Assembly (NCBI GenBank): GCA_947089855.1
Contig: CAMUML010000007.1
Span: forward strand, 1 to 64,000
DNA from: an uncultured Eubacterium sp.
GTDB lineage: Bacteria > Bacillota > Clostridia > Lachnospirales > Lachnospiraceae
DNA length: 64,000 nucleotides
Reading direction: 5' to 3'
The translations under genes were made by a program, and so were the position numbers. Positions 40,643 through 49,627 of the stretch are shown here, one piece after another. The notes under the pieces are model-generated. The model made no database searches. It saw nothing but the letters and a program-made list of their open reading frames with translations, and was not told where the DNA came from. The first letter of the stretch is position 1, and the number at the start of each line of letters is the position of its first letter.

Positions 40643-41626
40643 GTGCCAGGCATAACAAAGGAAAGCAATGCGGCGGCATCGTCCAAAGCAGTTAAAAAAG
40701 AGGTATTCTCGTTTTTATCCAAAGATGGCAAGACGGACATCCATGCTGTGAAATGGATGCCGCCAGACGGGGAGGTCCGGGCTGTTTTGCAGGTCACACA
40801 TGGAATGGTAGAGTATATAGAACGTTATGAAGAAGTGGCCCATTATCTGGCGCAGCGCGGGTTTCTGGTTGCGGGGCATGACCATCTTGGGCATGGGGCG
40901 TCGGTAAACAGTGAAAAAGACTGGGGCTATTTTGCAAAGGAGAAGCCTTCGGAAACAGCAGTAGCTGATATATACAGGCTAACACGCATCCTCCGTAGGC
41001 AGTACCCGGCATATCCATATTTTATCCTCGGGCACAGTATGGGTTCCTTCCTGCTGCGCAGGTATCTGGTATTGCACAGCGGAGCCGTAGACGGCGCTAT
41101 TCTTTGTGGCACCGGAAGCCAGCCGGATGCTGCTGTTAGGCTGGGGATGCTTTTGTGCAGGCTGGTTGGAAGCTTGCGTGGGTGGCATTACCGCAGCCGG
41201 CTGTTGACACAGGCTTGTTTTGGCAGGCCATATGCACAGTTTGACAAAACCGGCAAAGAGGTATCCAAAAGCTGGCTGTCTAAAAATGAAGAGAGCGTTA
41301 CGGCCTATTACAAGGATGCGCGCTGTACCTTTACCTTTACTGTAAACGGCTATTATGGCCTGTTTTCGACAATATATTACGATAACCGGATGAAAAATAT
41401 CCGTAAGATCCGTAAAAATCTGCCAGTTCTTTTTATCGCCGGCCAGGATGACCCGGTCGGGGATTTTGGGAGGGGCGTAAAAAAAGCTTATGCACAATAC
41501 CGTAAGGCGGGCATCCAGGATGTAAAAATAAAGCTTTATCAAAATGACCGCCATGAAATTTTGCAGGAAACAGATAGGGAACAGGTCTTTTCTGATATTT
41601 TCCGGTGGTGTTGTAAGCATATGTAG
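40643..41626 (+). CDS. Alpha/beta hydrolase, monoacylglycerol lipase/lysophospholipase-like
   Basis: 327-aa serine hydrolase of the S33/hydrolase_4 group. Oxyanion-side THGMVEY (about 52-58), HDHLGHG, nucleophile elbow GHSMGS with Ser132, acid in AGQDDPVGDFG and catalytic His in NDRHEI near 306. No signal peptide, so probably cytoplasmic; it likely cleaves monoacylglycerols or lysophospholipids. GTG 40643 is nine bases after GAGGAGGGG. The stop lies 20 bp before the DUF1002 gene. Confidence 0.88.
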   Translation: MPGITKESNAAASSKAVKKEVFSFLSKDGKTDIHAVKWMPPDGEVRAVLQVTHGMVEYIERYEEVAHYLAQRGFLVAGHDHLGHGASVNSEKDWGYFAKEKPSETAVADIYRLTRILRRQYPAYPYFILGHSMGSFLLRRYLVLHSGAVDGAILCGTGSQPDAAVRLGMLLCRLVGSLRGWHYRSRLLTQACFGRPYAQFDKTGKEVSKSWLSKNEESVTAYYKDARCTFTFTVNGYYGLFSTIYYDNRMKNIRKIRKNLPVLFIAGQDDPVGDFGRGVKKAYAQYRKAGIQDVKIKLYQNDRHEILQETDREQVFSDIFRWCCKHM

Positions 41627-41646
41627 TTTGACAGGAGGACGAGAAC

Positions 41647-43047
41647 ATGGACAGGCATTGGAAAAAATTTACATCCCTGGCACTGGCAGGCATTGTATCT
41701 GGCGCCCTGATGTTGTCAGGCATATCCGTACAGCCTGCAACGCTGGGTATAGCGGCATTATCTGTATTTCCAGGCAGTTTCACAGGGGCCATTCCGGTAC
41801 AGGGGGCACAGCAGGATGGCGGCGCCCCTGGTATGGAACGGATGGGCGATAATAATGAACCTGGAAGCGGCCAGGATGCAGACAGCGGAAATGGCGCAGA
41901 TACAGGCACCAATGGAAACAGTGGAAATGGCGTAGATACAGGCAGCAATGGAACGGATGCAGGGGATGCAGGCAATGGAAGCGGCGGCACAGGCGGAAAT
42001 GGCGGCCAGCCCACAGGAAATGAAACAAACGGGGACGGTACAGATACCGATGGCAATAACGGCCAGGCGGGCGGCAGCGGTGCAGACAGCGGCGGCGCCA
42101 CAGATGGCCAGGGCGGCACGGATGGCAGCAGTGTAGACGATACGCCCAGAGGGCCAGTCCGCGCAGATATTACCGATGGCACTGAGATAGATGCTGATTT
42201 TGTCGACGACCCGCAAGAAGACGATAAAGTCGTGATTTCTGAAAATGACAAGCCATATTTGGCGCTTGGCGCAGATTTAAATGTCGAACAAAAAAGTACC
42301 GTATTGAGCCTAATGGGGATCGACCCTGCGAATTTGGGCGATTATAAGGTAGCGACGGTCACAAACCAGGAGGAGCATGAATATTTGGATGCATACTTAA
42401 GTGCTTCTACGATCGGTACCAGGGCATTGTCTTCCGTTGTGATAGTAAAACGCGGCAAAGGGGACGGCATCCATATTTCAACGAAAAATATTTCCTATTG
42501 TACGGTCGGTATGTATAAAAATGCACTGGCAACCGCAGGCCTGGAAGATGCGGACGTCATTGTAGCCGGGCCATTCCCGCTGTCCGGAACCGCAGCGCTG
42601 ATTGGAGCAATGAAAGCTTATGCGGATATGGAAGGCGCAGAAATGGATTTGGAAAGCCTGGATGCAGCGATGAATGAGATTGTGGTCACCGGCGAATTAA
42701 ACGAAAGCATGGGGGACGACGCCCAGACGGAAGAATTTATGGCTTATGTAAAACAGCAGGTTCTGGAAGAAGGGAAAAAGGATGCGGCAGGCATTCAGGA
42801 TATTATCGCGCAGGCAAGTGAAAAGTTTGATTTTTCGCTTAGTGAGTCCGAAAAAGAAAAGGTTGTTTCCCTGATGCAAAAAATAGGTTCCCTGGACATT
42901 GATGTAGACAAACTGCTGGAACAGGCAGGGTCTATTTATGACTCGCTAAAGGAAATGGAGGAAAATACCGGGATACTGGCAAGTATAGCGGCATTTTTCA
43001 AAGGGATCTTAGAGGCGGTTGTAAACTTTTTTAAAGGGCTGTTTTGA
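41647..43047 (+). CDS. Secreted DUF1002 protein with Gly/Asn/Asp-rich linker
   Basis: 466 aa. A signal-type N-terminus (KKFTSLALAGIVSGALMLSG) is followed by a low-complexity stretch at about 55-165 made of G, N, D, T and S (for example GSGQDADSGNGADTGTNG), probably a flexible wall-spanning linker. Residues about 195-440 match DUF1002 (ALGADLNVEQKSTVLSLMGI; TKNISYCTVGMYKNALATAG), a Firmicute envelope-associated family of unknown function. A hydrophobic amphipathic end (IAAFFKGILEAVVNFFKGLF) may bind membrane. ACAGGAGG precedes ATG 41647; a terminator follows. Confidence 0.88.
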   Translation: MDRHWKKFTSLALAGIVSGALMLSGISVQPATLGIAALSVFPGSFTGAIPVQGAQQDGGAPGMERMGDNNEPGSGQDADSGNGADTGTNGNSGNGVDTGSNGTDAGDAGNGSGGTGGNGGQPTGNETNGDGTDTDGNNGQAGGSGADSGGATDGQGGTDGSSVDDTPRGPVRADITDGTEIDADFVDDPQEDDKVVISENDKPYLALGADLNVEQKSTVLSLMGIDPANLGDYKVATVTNQEEHEYLDAYLSASTIGTRALSSVVIVKRGKGDGIHISTKNISYCTVGMYKNALATAGLEDADVIVAGPFPLSGTAALIGAMKAYADMEGAEMDLESLDAAMNEIVVTGELNESMGDDAQTEEFMAYVKQQVLEEGKKDAAGIQDIIAQASEKFDFSLSESEKEKVVSLMQKIGSLDIDVDKLLEQAGSIYDSLKEMEENTGILASIAAFFKGILEAVVNFFKGLF

Positions 43048-43087
43048 CCATTATTTGGCAAGGATACTTCATAAGCGTTTGTGGGAA

Positions 43088-43118
43088 GCCTGGCCGGCCG
43101 GGGGCCAGGCGCCTTTTT
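43088..43118 (+). terminator. Rho-independent terminator after the DUF1002 gene
   Basis: GCCTGGCC/GGCCAGGC stem with a GC-rich loop, then GCCTTTTTG. Confidence 0.8.
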
Positions 43119-43161
43119 GTATTTATGCCTTTCGTAACGCAGCCATCAAAAATAATATGGC

Positions 43162-44163
43162 CTATCCGCGCTTCCGGTGCCAGCTGGCCCATCCAAAGGA
43201 CGGTAGGCTTGGCCGGTTGGAAACGGCAGGGTTTTGTTCCATAATAACAGCAGCCACTTTGTCCGCCCCTTCTTCATTGGCCACCGGCAGCTGTAAATAC
43301 AGCCGTTTTTTAGCTGTAAGATATAAAGTATACGATAGGCGCAGCTGCTTCCTCCATATCAGTTTGTGCAGCACAGCATGCTTATAAACCGATAAAATTT
43401 CAGAAATGGGCACGATTGCTACGCGGTAAGCCGAAAAGGCAATCAGGTATTGTCTGGTAACCCAAATTTTATCACAGATAGGCTGTGGCGTTTCGCTCCA
43501 TTCGTCTTCGGCTTCAGACAGAAGTTGTTTGGCGTCCCCATAGGCACCAAGTTTGCGGTATGCGGCGGATAAGGATGGTGACCAGATACAGGATATGCAC
43601 AGGCAGGCATCTGCCAATGCAAAAGCACCGCTTAGGAAATAAAACCCTAACAGCAGCAGGGACGTCAGTTTGCGGAACCCTGGTTCACTGAGCAGGTAAT
43701 TAGGCACCTGGCTTTTTACCCCGTCAACTGTCCAGTTTAAATCGGCTGCAAGCTGGTTTGCCAATGCATCATAATCTCCAAAACCTTCTTCAATCCGCAC
43801 CCGCACTGGGAGTTTTTCCAGGTATGCGAGCCCTTCCCTGCAGGATTTTGGGCCTAACAGGACGAGCAGGCAATCCCCGCCTTGGAAGGTATAATAATAG
43901 TACCCATCCACATACCCGAGGAATTTGCGGGTGTATCCAGTAAAATGCAGCTGTTCTAGCGTTGTCGTGATATAAGTGAAATGGCCGTTTTTCAGTTCAT
44001 GATAAGAAACTTTGGAAGAGGCCGGTATCGGGGATGCAAGCTGCGTAATCGGGGAAAACAGCCAGAGGGCAGCCAGGGACACCAGGTATAAAGCGGGCAG
44101 GATAAGCCTGTTTTTGTAAGTTTTTTTGATCTGATCGAGGATAACAGTTTGTTTTATATGCAA
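43162..44163 (-). CDS. Two-helix membrane protein of unknown function
   Basis: 333 aa, unrecognised. One membrane helix near residues 18-37 (LILPALYLVSLAALWLF), an exposed region with YYYYTFQGGDCLLVLLG at about 85-105, a second hydrophobic segment near 164-195, and a cytoplasmic Trp/Tyr-rich tail. The open frame runs to 44322, but TTG 44163, six bases after GGAGG, is the only supported start. Monocistronic on the minus strand. Similar two-helix proteins occur in Lachnospiraceae without assigned roles; I would not guess one. Confidence 0.7.
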   Translation of the reverse strand: MHIKQTVILDQIKKTYKNRLILPALYLVSLAALWLFSPITQLASPIPASSKVSYHELKNGHFTYITTTLEQLHFTGYTRKFLGYVDGYYYYTFQGGDCLLVLLGPKSCREGLAYLEKLPVRVRIEEGFGDYDALANQLAADLNWTVDGVKSQVPNYLLSEPGFRKLTSLLLLGFYFLSGAFALADACLCISCIWSPSLSAAYRKLGAYGDAKQLLSEAEDEWSETPQPICDKIWVTRQYLIAFSAYRVAIVPISEILSVYKHAVLHKLIWRKQLRLSYTLYLTAKKRLYLQLPVANEEGADKVAAVIMEQNPAVSNRPSLPSFGWASWHRKRG

Positions 44164-44245
44164 GGCAAGCCTCCATGTAAATGTTTTGCCTATAGTATAA
44201 AGGTGTGGGAAAAAATAATCAAGGGGTGGGGAGGCAGTTTTGGCC

Positions 44246-44274
44246 TTGCATTCTGTCCTTTGGCAGTATAGAAT
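44246..44274 (+). promoter_or_regulatory. Putative promoter of the relic/methyltransferase transcript
   Basis: TTGCAT-N17-TAGAAT, 42 bp before the relic start. The methyltransferase probably uses the former promoter of the lost gene. Confidence 0.5.
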
Positions 44275-44315
44275 ATGGATAACGGTTAATCGGCCATCAG
44301 GCAGGAGGCGGATAT

Positions 44316-44465
44316 ATGGCAAGGCAGGCAGCGATTGGAATCGAAGATTTTGGGAAAATCATAGAGCGGGGCTGTTTTTACGTGGATAAAACGGCTTTTA
44401 TCAAAAGTTCCTTAGGAAGCAGGTTGAAAAATGGAAACATATACAAGTTTTGCCGCCGTTTATGA
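44316..44465 (+). pseudogene. N-terminal relic of an AAA-ATPase-like/DUF1703 protein
   Basis: 49 codons with an intact site (GCAGGAGGCGG) and start ATG 44316. Residues 6-33 (IGIEDFGKIIERGCFYVDKT region) match the conserved beginning of AAA-ATPase-like proteins that carry a C-terminal PD-(D/E)XK domain. After about residue 36 homology ends and the frame runs into the methyltransferase start. A C-terminal piece of the same family lies at 9768, and whether they come from one gene is unknown. Confidence 0.7.
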
Positions 44466-45210
44466 CAGCTTTATGGATGACGTGCCTTACCGTGCCTGGC
44501 AGGAATATGTAACCGGCGTCCTGCGGCGGGAAGGGGTCACAGGAGGGCTGGTCTGTGAACTTGGCTGCGGCACTGGAAAGATGACAAGGCTTTTAGCGGA
44601 AAGCGGCTATGATATGATCGGCGTGGATGCGTCACAGGAGATGTTAAGCATCGCCAAAGGGCAGGAGCCGGAAGGCGGGGGTATCCTGTATTTGGCGCAG
44701 GATATGCGTAAGCTGGAATTGTATGGGACTGTGCGTGCGTTTATCAGTGTCTGCGATTCGATGAATTACCTGTTAAAAGAGGCAGATATGCTGCAGGTAT
44801 TCCGGCTGGCCAATAATTACCTGGATCCGGGCGGGGTCTTTTTATTTGACTTAAATACGGACTGGCAGTTCCGTGAGCAGATGGGCGACCGCACTTTTGT
44901 AGAACACCGTCCGCAGGGTACGCTGATATGGGATAATTTTTACGATGAAGGAGAAAATATAAACGAATATAGCCTGACGCTTTTTATCCGGGAACCGGGC
45001 GGGCTGTACCGCAAATATGAAGAGACGCATTATGAGAGGAGTTATGGATTGGCCAGTATTATTTCCCTGCTGGAACAGGCGGGCATGGAGTTTGTAAGCG
45101 CCTGCGACGGGGAAAGCCACGGGCCGGTACGCGAAGATAGCGGGCGTATCTATGTGCTGGCAAGGGAAAGGGGCAAACAGGGGCCGGACATAAATGGATG
45201 TGTAAAATAA
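44431..45210 (+). CDS. Class I SAM-dependent methyltransferase
   Basis: 259 aa. SAM-binding motif I is CELGCGTGKM near residues 43-52, followed by GVDAS (acidic end of strand 2), AQDMRKLEL and the post-II YLDPGGVFLFDLN. The fold matches small-molecule methyltransferases; substrate unknown. It starts inside the relic's frame (ATG 44431, AGGAAGCAGG upstream), so the relic's promoter may now drive it. 90 bp before hslO, with a GGCGCCA/TGGCGCC hairpin between. Confidence 0.88.
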   Translation: METYTSFAAVYDSFMDDVPYRAWQEYVTGVLRREGVTGGLVCELGCGTGKMTRLLAESGYDMIGVDASQEMLSIAKGQEPEGGGILYLAQDMRKLELYGTVRAFISVCDSMNYLLKEADMLQVFRLANNYLDPGGVFLFDLNTDWQFREQMGDRTFVEHRPQGTLIWDNFYDEGENINEYSLTLFIREPGGLYRKYEETHYERSYGLASIISLLEQAGMEFVSACDGESHGPVREDSGRIYVLARERGKQGPDINGCVK

Positions 45211-45300
45211 CGGCAAACGGGCGCCAGTGCAGCGTTGGCGCCAGGCGTATGCGTATAAAGGGAAACGTAAGAAAAGGGTAAGGAGGGGGTTTGAGAAGGG

Positions 45301-46185
45301 ATGGAAGGAAAGGATTATATCGTAAGGGCGTCTGCGGCAGGCAGTACCGTCCGTGCATTTGCCATTACAGCAAGAGGGCTGGTACAGCAGGCTAGCAGCT
45401 GCCATCATACGAGCCCTGTCATATCTGCGGCATTGGGCAGGCTGCTGGCGGCAGGTGCGATGATGGGTGTTATGATGAAAGGGGAAGATGACCTTTTAAC
45501 AATCCAGGTTTCGGGCAGCGGGCCGGTGAAAGGGCTGACAGTTACCGCTGATTCTGCCGGGCATGTCAAAGGCTATGCGCAGGCGCCGCAGGTGGGCCTG
45601 CCTGCGAATGCACAGGGGAAGCTGGATGTAGGCGGTGCGGTTGGCCAGGGTATCTTGCGTGTGATAAAAGATATGGGTTTAAAAGAACCCTATGTGGGTA
45701 CTGTTCCCTTGCAGACGGGGGAAATTGCGGAGGACTTGACCTATTACTTTGCTTCGTCCGAGCAGGTGCCGTCGTCGGTTGGACTTGGCGTATTGGTCGA
45801 TAAGGACTGGTCCATCCGCCAGGCAGGCGGTTTTATCATCCAGCTGATGCCGCAGGCAGGCGATGGCGTGATCGAAAAACTGGAAGCAAATATTTCCGGT
45901 ATCCGCCCGGTAACCGATATGCTGGAGCAGGGATTTTCGCCGGAAATGATCTTGGAAACCGTATTGGATGGGCTGGGGCTGGAAATAAAGGAGAAAGTCC
46001 AGGCATCGTTTACCTGCAATTGTTCGAAAGAAAGGGTACAAAAAGCGCTTGCCAGCATCCCGAAAAAAGACATCCAAAGCATGGCTGACGACAAAGAGCC
46101 GATTGAGGTTAGATGCCAGTTTTGCAATACAGCATACCAGTTTTGCGAAGAAGAACTGCGTGAACTGCTTGCGCAGATGGGGTGA
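45301..46185 (+). CDS. hslO: Redox-regulated chaperone Hsp33
   Basis: 294 aa, normal length. Hsp33 is a cytoplasmic holdase activated by oxidation of its zinc-bound Cys. The N-terminal substrate domain begins YIVRASAAGSTVRAFAI and includes GPVKGLTVTADSAGHVKGY. The zinc centre appears as C-x-C in TCNCSKERV (about 239-241) and C-x2-C in CQFCNTAYQF (about 272-275). Start follows GTAAGGAGGGGG. Cotranscription with the methyltransferase is possible. Confidence 0.95.
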   Translation: MEGKDYIVRASAAGSTVRAFAITARGLVQQASSCHHTSPVISAALGRLLAAGAMMGVMMKGEDDLLTIQVSGSGPVKGLTVTADSAGHVKGYAQAPQVGLPANAQGKLDVGGAVGQGILRVIKDMGLKEPYVGTVPLQTGEIAEDLTYYFASSEQVPSSVGLGVLVDKDWSIRQAGGFIIQLMPQAGDGVIEKLEANISGIRPVTDMLEQGFSPEMILETVLDGLGLEIKEKVQASFTCNCSKERVQKALASIPKKDIQSMADDKEPIEVRCQFCNTAYQFCEEELRELLAQMG

Positions 46186-46214
46186 ATATGGGCAAACCAA
46201 AAAAGGCCAGCCAT

Positions 46215-46389
46215 GTTACTATTCACAGCCAATTTGCCCTTGACAAATATTCCAAGTTATGAGGCTGTAAATAGTAACATTCGCAGGCTCATGGAAAGAA
46301 TTTGCCTTGCAAATTGGAGCCTGCTCACTCCTGAATCAGCTTGGCAGCCACCTGGACAGCGGGGTGTTCAGGTGGCTGTGAATAGTAAC
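46215..46389 (+). repeat. MITE-like variant of the dispersed repeat, copy F
   Basis: 175 bp bounded by GTTACTATTCACAGCC (46215-46230) and GGCTGTGAATAGTAAC (46374-46389), with an inner GGCTGTAAATAGTAAC at 46263-46278. It contains a GCAGGCTC/GAGCCTGC hairpin, the conserved CTCACTCCTGAATCA motif, and a new hairpin (CAGCCACCTGGAC with GTTCAGGTGGCTG) in place of the GGAATGCGCA stem of other copies. The ends form a 16-bp terminal inverted repeat. Lies between hslO and nadE. Confidence 0.8.
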
Positions 46390-46421
46390 CCAGCCATATA
46401 AAAATAGAAAAGGAGCAAAAC

Positions 46422-48350
46422 ATGAAGCACGGATATATCAAAGCCGCTGCCCTGTCTCCAAAGGTTAAGGTAGCGGATGCAAAATACAATACACAGCTGA
46501 TTATCCAGCAGGCGCAGGAAGCAGCAGGGCAGGGGGCCAAAATCCTCGTTTTTCCGGAACTGTGCATTACTGGCTATAGCTGCGGGGATCTGTTTTTACA
46601 GGAGCTGCTATTGCAGGAAGCCAAAAACGGGCTGTTTGAAATCGCAGAAAAAACAGCGCGGTTAGACGCAATCATTTTTGTAGGCCTTCCGCTTGCATAT
46701 ATGGGAAAGCTCTATAATGTAGCGGCTGCGCTCCACCGGGGTGCGGTACTTGGCATCATACCAAAAGTATATTTGCCAAACTATGCGGAATTTTATGAAG
46801 CCAGGCATTTTTCCAGGGGGATGCGCAAGGCCGTACCGGTAGCGTTGCGGGAAGATGCCATTGTACCGATGGGGACAGACCAGATGTTTGTCTGTACTTC
46901 AATGCCAAAGCTTCGGATCGCAGCGGAAATCTGCGAGGATGTATGGGCACCAAACCCGCCAAGTACCCGGCATGCCCTGGCAGGCGCAGATCTTATCGTA
47001 AACCTGTCTGCTTCTGACGAGGCGGCTGGAAAAAGCCAATACCGGCGTGATTTGATTGCGGGGCAGTCAGCCAGGCTTTTATGTGGCTATATATATGCAA
47101 ATGCATCGGATGGGGAGTCTACCCAGGATGTGGTCTATGCAGGGCAGAGCATGGTTGCGGAAAATGGGGTAATCTTAAAGGAAGCGCCGCGGTTTGGAAA
47201 TGGGGCGGTGTATACGGAACTGGATATGGAAAAACTGGATGCAGAACGCCGCCGCATGTCTACCTTTGAACTTGACGGGGCAGCAGATTATACAGCAGTG
47301 CCGTTTTCTTTGGATATTTCAGAAACAAAACTGACCCGTTTTATTGACCCGGCGCCATTTGTACCAGGCAGGAAAGCAGACCGGGAGAGGCGGTGCGAGG
47401 AAATTTTATCAATCCAGGCAATGGGGCTAAAAAAACGGCTGGAGCATACCGGCTGCCAGTACGCAGTCGTCGGCATTTCCGGCGGTCTGGATTCCACGCT
47501 GGCGCTTTTGGTAACCGCACGGGCATTTGACCTGGCCGGCTTATCACGCAGCCAGATACTTGCCGTAACCATGCCTGGATTCGGCACGACGGACCGGACG
47601 TATGATAATGCCGTCAGCCTCATTGCCAGCCTTGGGGCACAGTTTCGGGAAATAAGCATCCGCGGGGCAGTTACCACGCATTTTTCAGATATTGGCCATG
47701 ACCCGTCCAAGCATGACATTACGTATGAAAACAGCCAGGCAAGGGAGCGGACGCAGATATTGATGGACCTTGCAAACCAGGTAAACGGCCTGGTGGTTGG
47801 CACAGGCGATATGTCGGAGCTGGCGCTTGGATGGGCCACGTATAACGGCGACCATATGTCCATGTACGGGGTCAACGCTTCGGTACCAAAGACGCTTGTG
47901 CGCCACCTTGTACGCTATTTTGCCGATTCCTGCGGGGATGAAAAGCTGGCCGGTGTCCTATCCGACGTACTGGACACTCCGGTGAGCCCGGAACTGCTGC
48001 CGCCGCAAGAAGGGCTGATTTCACAGAAAACAGAGGATATTGTAGGGCCGTATGAACTGCACGACTTTTTCTTGTACTATGTCCTGCGTTTTGGATATGT
48101 GCCGGAAAAAATTTACCGGCTTGCAGAGGCCGCTTTTGCGGAAGATTACGATAAGCAGACGGTATTAAAATGGATGAAAACATTTTATAAACGCTTCTTT
48201 TCGCAGCAGTTTAAGCGTTCCTGCCTGCCGGATGGCCCAAAAGTCGGTACCGTAGCAGTATCCCCGCGCGGCGACCTGCGGATGCCGAGCGATGCGCAGG
48301 CGCGTATTTGGCTGGATGAGGTGGAGCGGATGCAGGGGGTTTCTGGTTAG
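46422..48350 (+). CDS. nadE: Glutamine-dependent NAD+ synthetase
   Basis: 642 aa, the long two-domain form. The N-terminal glutaminase (nitrilase fold) has its triad Glu46 (VFPELCITGY), Lys115 (IIPKVYLPNY) and Cys171 (AEICEDVW). The C-terminal synthetase has the ATP pyrophosphatase loop SGGLDST near residue 354 and GTGDMSELALGW. It converts nicotinate adenine dinucleotide to NAD+ with ammonia from glutamine. AAAAGGAG precedes ATG 46422. Monocistronic; the large palindromic intergenic region follows. Confidence 0.95.
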   Translation: MKHGYIKAAALSPKVKVADAKYNTQLIIQQAQEAAGQGAKILVFPELCITGYSCGDLFLQELLLQEAKNGLFEIAEKTARLDAIIFVGLPLAYMGKLYNVAAALHRGAVLGIIPKVYLPNYAEFYEARHFSRGMRKAVPVALREDAIVPMGTDQMFVCTSMPKLRIAAEICEDVWAPNPPSTRHALAGADLIVNLSASDEAAGKSQYRRDLIAGQSARLLCGYIYANASDGESTQDVVYAGQSMVAENGVILKEAPRFGNGAVYTELDMEKLDAERRRMSTFELDGAADYTAVPFSLDISETKLTRFIDPAPFVPGRKADRERRCEEILSIQAMGLKKRLEHTGCQYAVVGISGGLDSTLALLVTARAFDLAGLSRSQILAVTMPGFGTTDRTYDNAVSLIASLGAQFREISIRGAVTTHFSDIGHDPSKHDITYENSQARERTQILMDLANQVNGLVVGTGDMSELALGWATYNGDHMSMYGVNASVPKTLVRHLVRYFADSCGDEKLAGVLSDVLDTPVSPELLPPQEGLISQKTEDIVGPYELHDFFLYYVLRFGYVPEKIYRLAEAAFAEDYDKQTVLKWMKTFYKRFFSQQFKRSCLPDGPKVGTVAVSPRGDLRMPSDAQARIWLDEVERMQGVSG

Positions 48351-48467
48351 ATTATTTGGGTATTTGCATAAAACAAGGGGGGGGGCTGGCGGAGGGGGCT
48401 GGCTTCCCGGACGCTGCATGCAGAAGTGGGGAGTTTTTGGCGGTGGGGGATTGGCCTCCCGGACGCT

Positions 48468-48695
48468 GCATCCAGAAGCGGGGGCTTTCCGGCTATGCCG
48501 CTGCGAAATGCAGGAACTTCTAAGCATTCTGCGCCAAGGTTAACGTAGCCGGACGAACCGGGGATTGACCCGCCGTCCATGGCGGCAATCCCCTTTTCCG
48601 GGCATCCGTGCCCGGAAATTCTAACAATGACAGAATGCTAAGAAGTTCCAGCATTTCTCCGCAGGCATAGCCGGAAAGCCCCCGTTTCTGCATGC
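48468..48695 (+). repeat. 228-nt palindromic element, copy 1
   Basis: Two arms of about 63 nt (48468-48531 and 48631-48695) are near-perfect reverse complements, for example GGGGGCTTTCCGGCTATGCC against GGCATAGCCGGAAAGCCCCC. The central 100 nt fold further: GGGGATTG...CAATCCCC capped by CCGCC/GGCGG, and TTCCGGGC/GCCCGGAA. The whole is a branched long hairpin. It is repeated in inverse orientation at 49628-49855 with compensating arm changes. Flanked by CCTCCCGGACGCTGCAT motifs at 48412 and 48456. Confidence 0.9.
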
Positions 48696-49541
48696 GGCTG
48701 TTTTTTGGAAACGGTATGTATGTGTGGCTTTCCGTTTTTGCTTTTTAACTGATTATTGTGTGTGAATGGTATGTCTTTGCGGAAGTTTCAAGCAAGCATA
48801 TCATGTATATATTCTGAAGAAATTGGAGCTCTACACAGCTTGCTTTGTGCCAATGAGTTGTTGAAATTATAGCCGGTGGGGTGCATTGCCGTTAAAATTT
48901 TGCTTTCAGTCATTTGCAATGCGCATAATCTGTACATTGTAGCAATAAAAATGGGGATTTGCATGGCTAAATTCTATCGAATGCACTCCGCCGCTTTTAT
49001 AATCTTGCGTTCCAACGGCATTCATTTAGTAGTATAAAACTGCAAATTCTGTTTGGATGGACGATTGGTACTGCGTGGAAATAATGGGGATGCGGCACCT
49101 GCAATTTCTGCTAGCACTGAATTTCTGCCCAAAGCTGTATTGCCGTTCAGTGCTAGATTGTCATCCAAAGCTGGGCTGGTGTCAATAGCTGCATTTCCAT
49201 CTAAAGCTGAGTTGCTGTCAATAGCTGCATTTCCGTCAATTGGCTGCATTTTTGTCCAATATTGGGTTGTGTCAATTATGGATGAAACTGCATTGTTACG
49301 TTGTCTGCCATGCACTGGCCAAAATAGACAGATGTATCCGAAGGCAAAAGATAGAGCGTGTTTGAAAAATCATTCCTGCCACCTGTACGCTCCATTTTGC
49401 GTGATATTTGCGCTAAATTCAGGTTACATAGACCGCTATGCGTCCATTTATTTGGCACAAATCTTCCACATATTGTGGCACATACCTGACAGAAGCATTT
49501 ATCAAACACGTTCTAGGGCTTGCCAATGATTTCCAAAGATA
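48696..49541. other. AT-rich gene-free segment between the palindromic elements
   Basis: About 850 bp with lower GC than its surroundings and no gene I can support. No transposase or integrase motif is present. It contains a degenerate 36-bp tandem repeat (49126-49250). Open frames on both strands across that repeat have no ribosome binding site. Confidence 0.6.
49126..49250. repeat. Degenerate 36-bp tandem repeat
   Basis: Two good units, CATC(C/T)AAAGCTG...CAATAGCTGCATTTC, at 49162-49197 and 49198-49233, with weaker partial units on both sides. On the minus strand it reads as a hexapeptide pattern (N-x-A-[IL]-D-x) inside an open frame at 49022-49315. Confidence 0.7.
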
Positions 49542-49625
49542 ACCGCATCCAAAAGCAGGGCTTACCTAACGTTTCCAAGCACAGCCGTATCCAAAAGCAG
49601 GGCTTACCTAACGTTTCCAAGCACA
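49542..49625 (+). repeat. 42-bp tandem repeat, two units
   Basis: CCGCATCCAAAAGCAGGGCT... repeated at 49542-49583 and 49584-49625 with one base change. A third partial unit (CCGCATCCAGACGC) is the left end of palindromic copy 2, so the array seems to have grown from the element's end. Confidence 0.85.
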
Positions 49626-49627
49626 GC

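Noticed and set aside
41433..42251. 272-codon minus-strand frame of Pro/Ser/Val-rich sequence
   Set aside because: Arises from the reverse reading of the Gly/Asn/Asp-rich linker of the DUF1002 gene.
48541..48630. tRNA-like centre of the palindrome (GGTTCG-like stretch on the reverse strand)
   Set aside because: No acceptor stem, anticodon arm or CCA-proximal layout; stems are far too long.
49053..49529. 158-codon plus-strand frame in the gene-free segment
   Set aside because: No ribosome binding site, reads through the 36-bp DNA repeat, and ends in unrelated sequence.
49542..49625. CRISPR-like array
   Set aside because: Two adjacent 42-bp units without spacers and no cas genes; a plain tandem duplication.
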